A model generated the notes under the pieces. It saw only the letters and a program-made list of their open reading frames with translations. It had not been told where the DNA came from and searched no databases. DNA of 26,625 bases from positions 1 to 26,625 of the IMG/VR virus record IMGVR_UViG_3300017759_000057; one strand, 5' to 3'. The position numbers were made by a program, and so were the translations under genes. This DNA comes from a virus. Below are positions 12,081 to 21,518 of this stretch, in pieces (position 1 is the first letter of the stretch; the number at the start of each line of letters is the position of its first letter).

Positions 12081-14315
12081 TCATGTCCTATATCCATAAA
12101 GTGTGACCTTTAAACCTTTACCGGCTGTCGAAGAGCCTATTTGGTCTATATCAAAAGTAATTAAAGCATCATTCGCTAAAGCGGGGCCAGCACCACCAAT
12201 AACTGCGGCAGTTGCAGCAGTTAAAGAAGTTTTTTCACCTGCATCTATTGATAGTTTAGTAGTTAAAATAGTAGAACCTGCTTCATTAATATCTACAACT
12301 ATTGTTGAACCCACTGGGGCAGTATTTACAGTAGCCTTAACTGATGTTAATGTCATAGCAAAAGGCATATTAAAAGTAGCCTTTGAAGTTCCAGTTGCTA
12401 AGTTAGTGCTTTCATCCGACAAGGAAATAATAAATACTTCTTCATCTAAACGGATATCATTACCAGCGTCATTAGTAAAATATAATTGATTTGGCGTAGC
12501 GTCTTTAACCCAAAGTTGTCCATAAGAGTCTAAGTCAGCAGTAGCCGCCGATTGTTCTTTAAACATCATTGAACCTTCAAGAGATAATTTAGAAGTATGG
12601 GCAGAAGTAGGAGTAACTCCAATTCCAACCTTATCTTCTCCTGCATCACAAATAAGAAGTTCTGCATCACCATTACCTTCTACTCTAAAATCAACATCTT
12701 TAGAATCTTCATTTATTACAGTTTCTCCTGCTACAATAGAAATTCTTTTATTCACTGTGTTGTTTTTTGCTGTTCTTATGTGTAATTTTCCGTCTTCGGA
12801 ACCTGTAGTTACAGTCTGCGCTTCGGTGAATATGTCTGCATAAGTAAAAGTAGCAAGAGTTCCCGAACCATTATCATTTTTACCTTGAAATTTTAAATGT
12901 CCTAAATCATCACCATTTGCAGGAGAAGGTGAATCTCTAAAGAATACAACATCGGGTGCAGCAGAACTCCCACTTTCGGTTGATTCTATTAGTATTTGGG
13001 CAGTTGAAGCACTTGAACTTTGAATGTGTAATGTCGCTGAAGGAGAAGTATTGCCAATTCCTACATTACCGGATGAACCTTGAACAAAAAAGGCATGAGA
13101 TTTAGTTCCGCCTTCAACACGGAAATCAATATCTATTTGCCCTTCATTTATACTTACTTCACTACCACCCATCCTCATATATTCAACTAAATCTGTTCCT
13201 GCTCTAGCAAGACTAAACAGCATTCTTCCATCTTCTGTGCCTCCTGTTTCATCTAACATATCAGCAAAAATACTAGCGTAACTGTGGACATTTCCTCCAT
13301 CATCTTTTCCTTTCCACTTAATATGTCCTATATCTAAAGAACTACCTGTAGGGGTGGCACTTCTAAGAAAAACAAGTTCAGGTTCATTAGCATCTGTTCC
13401 AGTGTTTTCTATTAAGATAGTAGGTTTAGACGCCGCAGTAGACGCTAGATGAAGCATTTCACTAGGAGATGAAGTTCCAATACCAATACTATCACCATCA
13501 AAAGTAATATTAGAAGAAACTAGGTTTTTACTAGCATCAGTAGCAACTGCTTTACTTGCAGTTAAACCACTAAAATTAGCACCAGTAGCAGCAATAGCAT
13601 TATTAAAGATTGCTTTACCCGCTTCGGACATATCTAATGTTAATGCAGTTATTCCACTACCACCATCGTTTCCTTTAAAAATAATATCTTTATCTGAGAC
13701 AGCAGAAGTAATTTCTGTATCGCCACTATTTGAAGCAATAGATAAAGTTTCAGTGTAGCCCGAAGAATCATATCCTACACTTAATGTATTCTCTTTTTTA
13801 CTTGTTGTGAAGTATTGAACCATTCTTGTTGATGTTGAAGTATCATCATCGGCAGAACCCCCAACAATTTTAATCAAAGCGATAGGAACATCACCGTCAA
13901 CAAAAGCAGGAACAGCATTAGTTGTTGTATTAACACCTCTTAATACCATAGTGTCATTACTTCCACCACCATCAATAGCAACTAAAAACAAATACATGTC
14001 AGAAGAAACTGGAGTAATATCTACTGCACCAGTTCCCGAATTATATGAAGTATTCATGTTAGTTGCAGATAAAGCATCTACTGTGTGTAATTTGCCATCT
14101 CTATATACTTTACCGGCAGTAACAGCAATAGTTGTAAAACTACCACCATCAGCAAAAGTAATATTAAAATCACTTGCGGTCTTAACTGCATAGTTTCCTC
14201 TAAGTGCTTGACTTAATGCTTTTACTAATCCAGTATGAGGAAAATCTATTGAGTCAGTTATTTGTGTTGTTGGCGTACCGGAAAGGGTGCTGTAAAAATA
14301 AGGATTATTAACCAT
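12081..14315 (-). CDS. Tail fibre with tandem repeats, 744 aa
   Basis: The product has 744 residues, rich in Ser, Thr, Gly and Ala and without Cys in most of its length. The first ~175 residues form a virion-attachment-like beta region. Residues 276-416 and 417-561 are two divergent copies of a ~143-residue repeat opening with IGIG-x-TSPS or VGIG-x-TSPS and containing LDIGHIKWKGK / LGHLKFQGK and DIDFRVEG / DVDFRVEG. A third opening (VGIGVTPT) follows at 563. This is typical of phage tail fibres with beta-helical shafts. The last ~100 residues (MPFAMTLTSV onward, ending LYGYRT) resemble a compact beta tip domain common in marine phage fibres; it probably contacts the host. No S74 chaperone-protease motif was seen. 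GGAGGT lies 8 nt before the ATG. Confidence 0.85.
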   Translation of the reverse strand: MVNNPYFYSTLSGTPTTQITDSIDFPHTGLVKALSQALRGNYAVKTASDFNITFADGGSFTTIAVTAGKVYRDGKLHTVDALSATNMNTSYNSGTGAVDITPVSSDMYLFLVAIDGGGSNDTMVLRGVNTTTNAVPAFVDGDVPIALIKIVGGSADDDTSTSTRMVQYFTTSKKENTLSVGYDSSGYTETLSIASNSGDTEITSAVSDKDIIFKGNDGGSGITALTLDMSEAGKAIFNNAIAATGANFSGLTASKAVATDASKNLVSSNITFDGDSIGIGTSSPSEMLHLASTAASKPTILIENTGTDANEPELVFLRSATPTGSSLDIGHIKWKGKDDGGNVHSYASIFADMLDETGGTEDGRMLFSLARAGTDLVEYMRMGGSEVSINEGQIDIDFRVEGGTKSHAFFVQGSSGNVGIGNTSPSATLHIQSSSASTAQILIESTESGSSAAPDVVFFRDSPSPANGDDLGHLKFQGKNDNGSGTLATFTYADIFTEAQTVTTGSEDGKLHIRTAKNNTVNKRISIVAGETVINEDSKDVDFRVEGNGDAELLICDAGEDKVGIGVTPTSAHTSKLSLEGSMMFKEQSAATADLDSYGQLWVKDATPNQLYFTNDAGNDIRLDEEVFIISLSDESTNLATGTSKATFNMPFAMTLTSVKATVNTAPVGSTIVVDINEAGSTILTTKLSIDAGEKTSLTAATAAVIGGAGPALANDALITFDIDQIGSSTAGKGLKVTLYGYRT
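12633..13490 (-). repeat. Two tandem ~143-aa coding repeats in the tail fibre
   Basis: Units are coded by about 13068-13490 and 12633-13067. They share order and spacing of motifs but are clearly diverged in sequence, so this is an old duplication. Boundaries are approximate. Confidence 0.7.
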
Positions 14316-14316
14316 T

Positions 14317-14664
14317 TTATTCTACCTCCAAAAAGAAAAAGAGTTCTAGTGTTTCACTTGTTCCGAATGGGCCAAGTCCATCAAAATTATGTCGAATCAA
14401 TAAGTTACCCGAAGAATCAAATATTCCTGCTTCTCTAATAACTGAACTTGACATTCCAGCAGCATTTCCAGAAATACTCAAATGAACCTCAATAGTATTT
14501 TCATCCGACTTAGTTGCTACTAAAGAAACTGTTGTTCCCAAATCAACATCTAAAGCAGTTTGTGTAGAATATGTTGAATTACCACCAACTCCAATTTTAC
14601 CATTATTTACTAATGTGCCTTGTATGTGAGTTGCAATCAATTCTTTCATTTTATCAGTTATCAA
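14317..14664 (-). CDS. Small tail/baseplate protein, 115 aa, TTG start
   Basis: The TTG start overlaps the stop of the giant upstream gene (TTGA) and lies 7 nt after GGAGG, which decides the start. The 115-residue product has an N-terminal helix (MKELIATH) and a beta-rich remainder with SSVIREAGIFDSSGNLL and an acidic strand at the end (LELFFFLEVE). That pattern resembles small phage tail proteins between baseplate and fibre, perhaps an adaptor for the fibre encoded next. No exact family is recognised. Confidence 0.6.
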   Translation of the reverse strand: MITDKMKELIATHIQGTLVNNGKIGVGGNSTYSTQTALDVDLGTTVSLVATKSDENTIEVHLSISGNAAGMSSSVIREAGIFDSSGNLLIRHNFDGLGPFGTSETLELFFFLEVE

Positions 14665-17600
14665 AATTCTTCCTCCAATAAATCTGTCGTTGTTGTGCCA
14701 GCCCCTACAAACCCAAGTGTGAAGGTTCCCGTATTTAAAGCCCCGCTAAATCCTAGTTTTGTTCCTGCTGTGGATGCTCTTTTTTGAGCAACAAACTTAA
14801 TCAATTTTAAATTAACATCATCTAAGAAATTTAATTCTATTTTATCAGGAACATCACCTGCTGTTTCTGCTAATGCTTGTTGTTGAGTTATTTGTATTTC
14901 GGCAAACCTATCTTCTAACTGTTTGCTATATCTACCCAACTCTAGAATTAACATTCCTCTCATAGTATGAGTTATTTGCAATACTAAATATTCTGCAAAC
15001 TTTATATTTTCTCTAGGCAATTCTAAAGACACAATATCTCCTGCTTTTAATTGGCCTAATCCCTTATGCCCAACTTCAACTTTAAGTTTAGAATTAAATT
15101 CACCATGTAGTTTCAACAGTTCATTTGCTCTTTTATTAACTTCTTCCTGTGTTACTAATTGAGCATCATATTCTCTTAAAGACTTTACACCTATTTTATT
15201 TATGCTTCTTAAGTTTTTCTTTGTGCTTTTGTGTTCATTACCAACAACAGTTACGCTATTGCTAAAGTTATACATTGTATTTAATTTTTCTACTCTAAAA
15301 ACATCAATGTTAGTATTTTCAGTACTTATATTAACTCCCGAAAAGTTATCAACGCTAGTTTTATCAACAATCGTTAAAACTCCATTTACTTCCGTCAATA
15401 CTTTATTCTTTTTACTCATGATAAAACTGATTGCTTGAAATAGATTCACTCCTTTAAAATCGGGTGCTAAAAAGAAAGGATATACTGTATTCTTTGTTAA
15501 AGAAAAATTAATATTATTTTCTTGAAGCATTTCTTCAATAAGGTCTTCTGCTTCCCTACAGATGCTAACACCTGTACCTATGGTCGCTCTTTTAACACTG
15601 TTAGGTATTCTTCCTTCAACTTTCAATTCTATAATTTCCGAAACAGAAGGAATGCCTAGCATTTCTTTTTGTTCTCCAATTGACATATAATAACCAATTG
15701 ATGTGCTGTCTTTACTAAATGTAATTCCAGTAACATTAGTATTTTCTCCATCTGCAATGCATATTGTTTCTTTTGATAATCCATCGTCATTTAGATTCCA
15801 GATATTTGTTAATTTATCCGGTGTTCTTATTACTACATGGTCTGCTGTCGAAACATCATTAGGGTCAGCAACTACATACATAGATAAAACTGCTTCTCCT
15901 TCACCTGCTAATGTTCTTTTACCGGAACCTCCTTGAACAAAATAACTATTTGGAGTATCATACATTTTTTCACTGTAAGGTTGTTTTGTGTACCTTGACG
16001 AAAGTTCATTTAGTTTTATATCATTAGGGCTAAAATCATAAAAGCAAGTATGATTAGGTTGAAGTATTCTATAAAAAATATCTCCGGAAGCAACAGTATC
16101 ATCTAATGTAATAATATGAATATTTTCTATAGCGTTTGTTATATCTATTTCATGAGACATAACATAAATTAACTTGTCGGGAGTTACACCATTTAAACTC
16201 TCTCCATCTGAGTGAGTACCTAAAGATATGCTATCTTCATCATTTACAATATATTTTCCATTTTCGGGTGCTAAATAACAACCCGTTAAATCTACCATGT
16301 CTAACCAAGGGAAATTTGAGGAACCTAATACTATTCGGACAACTGTTGTATTATTTGGTCCTTTGTCAGTAGATAATACATCTGCTGCGCTATTTATTTT
16401 AACTAACGCTTTGAAGCCAAATATCACACCATCTGCATCAGTAGATTCATTTGTTCTCGAAGTTCCTGTGTCTTTTCTACTAGCATAGTCTCCATCTAAA
16501 GAAATACCGTATATTCCAAATTCGTCTTCTACTGTTCTTAAACTCATTCCTAGAACCCTTGGGCAGCACATCCCAATATCTGCATTAGCAGTTGTTCCTT
16601 CTTCGATATTAAATCTATCAAAAATTATTGGCATATGGTGTTTATATAGCCTTTCTCCTAATAGAGTGCTACTTGTTCCAAATCCATTACTTGTTTGTAA
16701 TAATTCAGTGAATCCGCTTCTAAAAGTATTTAATACTAAAGAAGGTTGTCCACTACCTGCTAATTTTACAGCAGCAGAATCCGAATCAATATCAATAGGC
16801 AACCATAAATTAGGTTGTCTTGCACTTGCATTTATTGTTCCTGCTAGAGTATTACTGCTATATTTAGTATGAAAGTCACTACCGGATTTCCCATACTTAC
16901 TTGAAGTAGTATTTGTCATAATTGCACTTTTAAGCAAATGTATGTCGTCATCAAAATTAATAAAAGTATCTTGTTTTCCATGGCCTTTAATTGGCCCATA
17001 CCCACTATCTGCATTTGTCAATCTTACTGCTGGTATGATGAATAATGGCGTATCTGTTCCACTTGCAGCAACATAATAATCTGCTCCACCGCTACCATCA
17101 TGGATTGTTTTAAATATATTCTCATCACAAGTAATATCAGTAGTTGAGACACTAGCAACAACTCCCATAAATTTACCTGCGGAATCAACAATAACATCAT
17201 TAGCAGAAACAACTGGATTTCCACTACATCTAATTACTTTTGAAGAAGGTATAGAACGAGCATATATGGCATTAGTAGAAGCATCTAATACTGCGCTCTT
17301 TCCATGCATTGTATATTGAAATGAAGGAACTACTCTATTGTTACTTGGTGGATTTTCTGGGTCGAATTGATTAAAGCAAAAATCAAAAACAACTTCTGTT
17401 AGTCTCATTATTGAAAAGTTTTTAAATGTAGGGTTTGCTGAACCTACAGATTTACTTGATGATTTTATTGCACCAAAAGAATATGCTGAATCTTTAGAAG
17501 TAATTCTTTTTGTTTCTCCGAGAACATTAGTTTTAGTGTCGGCAGAATCTACTAATAAATTTTCATCCATAAACATTATGCTATATTTAGTCAAATCCCT

Positions 17601-20600
17601 AGTATTATTAGGATTGAATAAACTATCTATCCTACTTCCAGAATAGGGTAGTAAATCACAATTAGAAAACAAAAACATCCTTGATGCTTTCGGGTCTTTG
17701 TTGTCTAAAACATCTTGTGCTATGTATGGGCTTCTTCCTAATGGTGTAGAATTATAAAGAGTTGGATTAGAGGGAATATAGAAACTATTTGAATAAGGAT
17801 AAATATTTGCGCTGAATCTAAGTTGATTAAGGAATCTAGAACCAGTTGGTGAATCAAAACCTCTCGATTCTATTAAACTATGTCCTATTGAACCTTGAAA
17901 ATCAGGGCAGGTAATATCAGTTCCTATAATATTATCTTCTAATACTCCATCAATATAAAAACCCGGATTAAATCTATATGCTGTAGAATAATATTTAACT
18001 TTGCTTAATTTTTCTCCGTAGAAATTAAATTCTTCCGAACTTGTGTAGCCAGTAATACTAGAATTAACTAAGTTAAAATTACCTTTTTCTATGTTCATTA
18101 ATCTATAATAAGGACTACCAAACTTATGTGCATAAGAAGTTCTCGCTAAATCTGAATTATATGCTAATGGATAATCAAAAAGGCTTAATGTATTATCGGG
18201 AACAGTTGTAGAAGTTGCAGAATTAGCAGCACCAATTGTAGGATGTAATAAACCAACCATTTTTCCTGTATGTAAATGACCGCCATTTAAGAAATTCAAT
18301 TCATAATTTTGTTTAGAACTCCCAGAATTGGTTCGCTCACCAAAATCTAATGATTCAACTACTGAATTTACTGCAATATTATTAACATTTCTATCTAAGT
18401 AAATTTTTTGATTTGTACCGTCGTGTTCCGAACCAACAAAGAAACCAACAAAAGTACCCGCAACATAGATAGATTTCCCATACTGTTCTCTAGGTGAAGT
18501 TAATGTACCTAAAGCAGTTCCGCTTGACGCAACATCTTGTAAAAAGTTTTGTTCGGAAGAAACAGCAGCACATTTAAAAAATCTATTTCTTCCCGTTAAA
18601 AGAGTATCTAACTGATTTGCATAGTTTATATCAACCCTACCTAAAGTTAATGGCACATAAGGAGCAACTAAAACTGTAGTATCAAATTTACCACGCTTAA
18701 TACCTATTACTGTAAAATCCATTAATGTATTTATTGTTTCAAAGGTTGAAAAACTACTATGTGCATTATTATCTAATCTTGCTTGAAATGCTGAATCGCT
18801 TTTCATTTTAGTTGCAGAACTTAAATAGTAACCTCTTGCTTCGGAATCGCTAGAAATAGATGTTCCAATTAACTTACTACTTTCTTGACCATCTATGGTT
18901 GTTCCTGTACCTGCGCCGGAATGGGCAATAATAGTTCCACTGTCAAAATATAGTCCTTTATTTGATACTCCATCTAAACTAGAAACCGACTCAACTAGTG
19001 AATTAGAAGCAAGGGCTTTATTGAATATATAATTTTTTGTAGATGAGGTGTAAAGAGTCATAGTTCCTTCTGCTCTAGGAAAGTCTTCTAAAACTACTGT
19101 ATTTGCACCTGATGTAGCGGTAGTGGTTCTACCAATATAACTCATCATTCCATTATTATATTCGCCAAATAAAGATGTTCCAGCCGATATTGAAACTGTT
19201 GCTGCTACTGAGATATCTGCTGCTGTTTTTAAAGCAATAGTTTTACTTCCTAAATCATAAGTAATTGCCGCCTGTACTCCATTATCCGAATCATCTAAGA
19301 GAGTAGTTAATTTATTGTATGGACTATCACTAGAATAAATCATATCTTTTGAAAATAAAGTATTTTTATCAATTATATTTGAAATTAATTTTCTAGATTG
19401 GCTGTTAGCAACAATTGTCATTAAGTTAGTTCCATTTTCTATTGAGTTTTCTATGCTTTCTATTTCACCGTTTAATCTTTCTATTTCAATTGTATAATTA
19501 CCCGATGCATAAATTAATTGATTAGTTAAACTATACGAAGAATTATTAAAATCAAGAGTTAATAATTTCTTTTTAGCATCGGAGGAAGTTACAGTTGCTT
19601 CAAGTGACTCTAATTTAGAATTACCTAAAACAACATATAAAACAGAACTACGATTATCTATTATTGGATAATCTGTTAATAGTGTTTTATCTGTTTGATT
19701 ATATGCTCTTCTATAAATAACATCATTTTCTGTAAGAGCATATGTGGTAGTTGTGAATGCGGATTCTGTTTCTAGTCTTGTAAAGTCTTCAAAGGTTATA
19801 TCTTGTGAAAATGTAGAAAATGAATCTATGGTTTTAACAATTAATATTCTTTCCCCTACTCTTACTTCATCTCCAACATTTATAAAAGAAGAAATATCAA
19901 AATCAGTTTTAATTGTATATTCTGGATGAGAACTTACTGCTGTAACCTTAACGGGTAAAGCAATCCAATCAAAGAAATTTGCTCGATGTACTTGGTGTCT
20001 TATTCTTATTGGTGAAAACTCCGGTATTTTAGAAGATAACATTCTAGAACTATCGACAATTTTAACTTCACCATATCCACCCCTAGCCCCTATTGATTCT
20101 TCTATAAAACAATCAATTGTGTTTTCTGTTGAATTAGATATTGTCGGAGAAAAGTCATAGTGTAAATATCTTTTTGGCCCAGTGTAGTCTGCACCACCGC
20201 TATGATTTCCATATTGGGCTCCATGTGATTCATCGTCTTCTCCTTCGGAATCCCTTCTAGCATTTACAAAACAAGAATCTCTATCAAAGGGGTTAAATGC
20301 AGTATTAGTAACTCCTTCGTTACTAGTATGTACTAATGGGTCATCTTGTTCTTTTAACTTATCAACCAATTGCACATTCATAGAAAACTTACTAATATCT
20401 ACAACGCTAGTACCGAACTCAGGAATAGTAGTAAAAAAACTTCTTTCGTCTATTATAGTAGATTCCAAACCAGTATTGAATTTAATACCGTATTTTTCGT
20501 TGTGATTCAGTTCTCCTTTCTTATCTAAGTATTCGTCAAAAAAGTAAAATAAAGGTCTTGAGCATATTAAAGAGTCACTTAAGGAAGGACTTATTCCTGC

Positions 20601-21518
20601 CGAAATTGCATGTGGATGATTAAAAGTAGGTATAGGAAAAGAATAAAGTTTGAACTTAGTACCAATAGGAATTTCATTACCTAATTTTGGCTCAAAGTCA
20701 AAAGAGTCACCAGTTGAATCATCGCTATGAATTTCAGTAATTCTAGCAAAGTGGTGTTTTTTATAATCATCGGAGTGAATTAAAACAAAGTAATAATTAT
20801 CGGTAATATTTTCAACATGCCCTATTTGAGTTGGACTAAAAGCAAAACCAGTGCTATTGTTATTATCATGGCACTTTATCCTAAAACCACTAGTTGTTTC
20901 CAAATTAGACATTTGTTGTCCAAGCCTTAAGTTTTTAGTGCCGGTAGAAGTAGCAGGGTTACTCACAACAATATTAGTAGAATTAGTAATGAAGTTTATA
21001 ACCGTATTATCAGGAAAACTAAGGTCTGTGCTTTGTATTGATTGCCCTACAAATAAGCCACTAGTTGAACTAACTGTGACTGATGTACTTTCATTTGCGG
21101 TAGTCGCACTATTTAAAGAAGTAACTCCTAAAGCAGTAAAAGTTCTTGTAGATGAGGGAATATCATTTCCACTATCAGTTAGTACATTAGGATAAATAGC
21201 GGTAAAGTTTTGTTTTAAAGTAGAAGCAGTAGTAACTTTAAGTTTAGGGTTAGTTGGACAATTATAGGCGACTTCTTCAAAGGTTCTATCCGCAGTAGTT
21301 GAATCTGTTGCAGAAGCACTTAATGTTACTTGTCTTGAACCGTCAGTTGATTTGGCGGTAATCGTTGTTAAAGAAGGAATACCATCGCCAGTAACAAACA
21401 TACCACGATAAACTTGATTAAATACAGTAGTGTTCGCTAAAGTTAAAGTTGTATTACCACCAGTAGTACAAGATAAAGTTAAAACAGATGGATTTTTAGA
21501 AATGGCAACTATTGTCAT
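14661..21518 (-). CDS. Giant baseplate/tail hub protein, 2,285 aa
   Basis: The product has 2,285 residues in one unbroken frame, starting ATG in an ATGA overlap behind GAGGAGAT. The N-terminal ~200 residues contain beta modules of the type GMFVTGDGIP...TLSASAT and GLFVGQSIQ...NPATST. The centre is a long beta-rich region with many Asn, Ser and Tyr and no membrane segment. At about residues 2000-2220, the pattern DFKGVNLFQAISFI, LTEVNGVLTIVD, NSVTVVGNE and LKAGDIVSLELPR resembles phage baseplate hub/late-control proteins (gpD or gp27 fold). It is therefore probably the hub at the tail tip with a large receptor-facing extension. Domain limits cannot be set by eye. Confidence 0.7.
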   Translation of the reverse strand: MTIVAISKNPSVLTLSCTTGGNTTLTLANTTVFNQVYRGMFVTGDGIPSLTTITAKSTDGSRQVTLSASATDSTTADRTFEEVAYNCPTNPKLKVTTASTLKQNFTAIYPNVLTDSGNDIPSSTRTFTALGVTSLNSATTANESTSVTVSSTSGLFVGQSIQSTDLSFPDNTVINFITNSTNIVVSNPATSTGTKNLRLGQQMSNLETTSGFRIKCHDNNNSTGFAFSPTQIGHVENITDNYYFVLIHSDDYKKHHFARITEIHSDDSTGDSFDFEPKLGNEIPIGTKFKLYSFPIPTFNHPHAISAGISPSLSDSLICSRPLFYFFDEYLDKKGELNHNEKYGIKFNTGLESTIIDERSFFTTIPEFGTSVVDISKFSMNVQLVDKLKEQDDPLVHTSNEGVTNTAFNPFDRDSCFVNARRDSEGEDDESHGAQYGNHSGGADYTGPKRYLHYDFSPTISNSTENTIDCFIEESIGARGGYGEVKIVDSSRMLSSKIPEFSPIRIRHQVHRANFFDWIALPVKVTAVSSHPEYTIKTDFDISSFINVGDEVRVGERILIVKTIDSFSTFSQDITFEDFTRLETESAFTTTTYALTENDVIYRRAYNQTDKTLLTDYPIIDNRSSVLYVVLGNSKLESLEATVTSSDAKKKLLTLDFNNSSYSLTNQLIYASGNYTIEIERLNGEIESIENSIENGTNLMTIVANSQSRKLISNIIDKNTLFSKDMIYSSDSPYNKLTTLLDDSDNGVQAAITYDLGSKTIALKTAADISVAATVSISAGTSLFGEYNNGMMSYIGRTTTATSGANTVVLEDFPRAEGTMTLYTSSTKNYIFNKALASNSLVESVSSLDGVSNKGLYFDSGTIIAHSGAGTGTTIDGQESSKLIGTSISSDSEARGYYLSSATKMKSDSAFQARLDNNAHSSFSTFETINTLMDFTVIGIKRGKFDTTVLVAPYVPLTLGRVDINYANQLDTLLTGRNRFFKCAAVSSEQNFLQDVASSGTALGTLTSPREQYGKSIYVAGTFVGFFVGSEHDGTNQKIYLDRNVNNIAVNSVVESLDFGERTNSGSSKQNYELNFLNGGHLHTGKMVGLLHPTIGAANSATSTTVPDNTLSLFDYPLAYNSDLARTSYAHKFGSPYYRLMNIEKGNFNLVNSSITGYTSSEEFNFYGEKLSKVKYYSTAYRFNPGFYIDGVLEDNIIGTDITCPDFQGSIGHSLIESRGFDSPTGSRFLNQLRFSANIYPYSNSFYIPSNPTLYNSTPLGRSPYIAQDVLDNKDPKASRMFLFSNCDLLPYSGSRIDSLFNPNNTRDLTKYSIMFMDENLLVDSADTKTNVLGETKRITSKDSAYSFGAIKSSSKSVGSANPTFKNFSIMRLTEVVFDFCFNQFDPENPPSNNRVVPSFQYTMHGKSAVLDASTNAIYARSIPSSKVIRCSGNPVVSANDVIVDSAGKFMGVVASVSTTDITCDENIFKTIHDGSGGADYYVAASGTDTPLFIIPAVRLTNADSGYGPIKGHGKQDTFINFDDDIHLLKSAIMTNTTSSKYGKSGSDFHTKYSSNTLAGTINASARQPNLWLPIDIDSDSAAVKLAGSGQPSLVLNTFRSGFTELLQTSNGFGTSSTLLGERLYKHHMPIIFDRFNIEEGTTANADIGMCCPRVLGMSLRTVEDEFGIYGISLDGDYASRKDTGTSRTNESTDADGVIFGFKALVKINSAADVLSTDKGPNNTTVVRIVLGSSNFPWLDMVDLTGCYLAPENGKYIVNDEDSISLGTHSDGESLNGVTPDKLIYVMSHEIDITNAIENIHIITLDDTVASGDIFYRILQPNHTCFYDFSPNDIKLNELSSRYTKQPYSEKMYDTPNSYFVQGGSGKRTLAGEGEAVLSMYVVADPNDVSTADHVVIRTPDKLTNIWNLNDDGLSKETICIADGENTNVTGITFSKDSTSIGYYMSIGEQKEMLGIPSVSEIIELKVEGRIPNSVKRATIGTGVSICREAEDLIEEMLQENNINFSLTKNTVYPFFLAPDFKGVNLFQAISFIMSKKNKVLTEVNGVLTIVDKTSVDNFSGVNISTENTNIDVFRVEKLNTMYNFSNSVTVVGNEHKSTKKNLRSINKIGVKSLREYDAQLVTQEEVNKRANELLKLHGEFNSKLKVEVGHKGLGQLKAGDIVSLELPRENIKFAEYLVLQITHTMRGMLILELGRYSKQLEDRFAEIQITQQQALAETAGDVPDKIELNFLDDVNLKLIKFVAQKRASTAGTKLGFSGALNTGTFTLGFVGAGTTTTDLLEEEF

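Noticed and set aside
12103-12489. Plus-strand frame of 128 codons inside the tail fibre gene
   Set aside because: It is antisense to a strongly supported tail fibre with recognisable domains, and has no ribosome binding site or neighbours on that strand.
20851-21195. Plus-strand frame of 114 codons inside the giant hub gene
   Set aside because: It is a shadow of the minus-strand gene caused by codon bias; no start signals and no plausible protein features.
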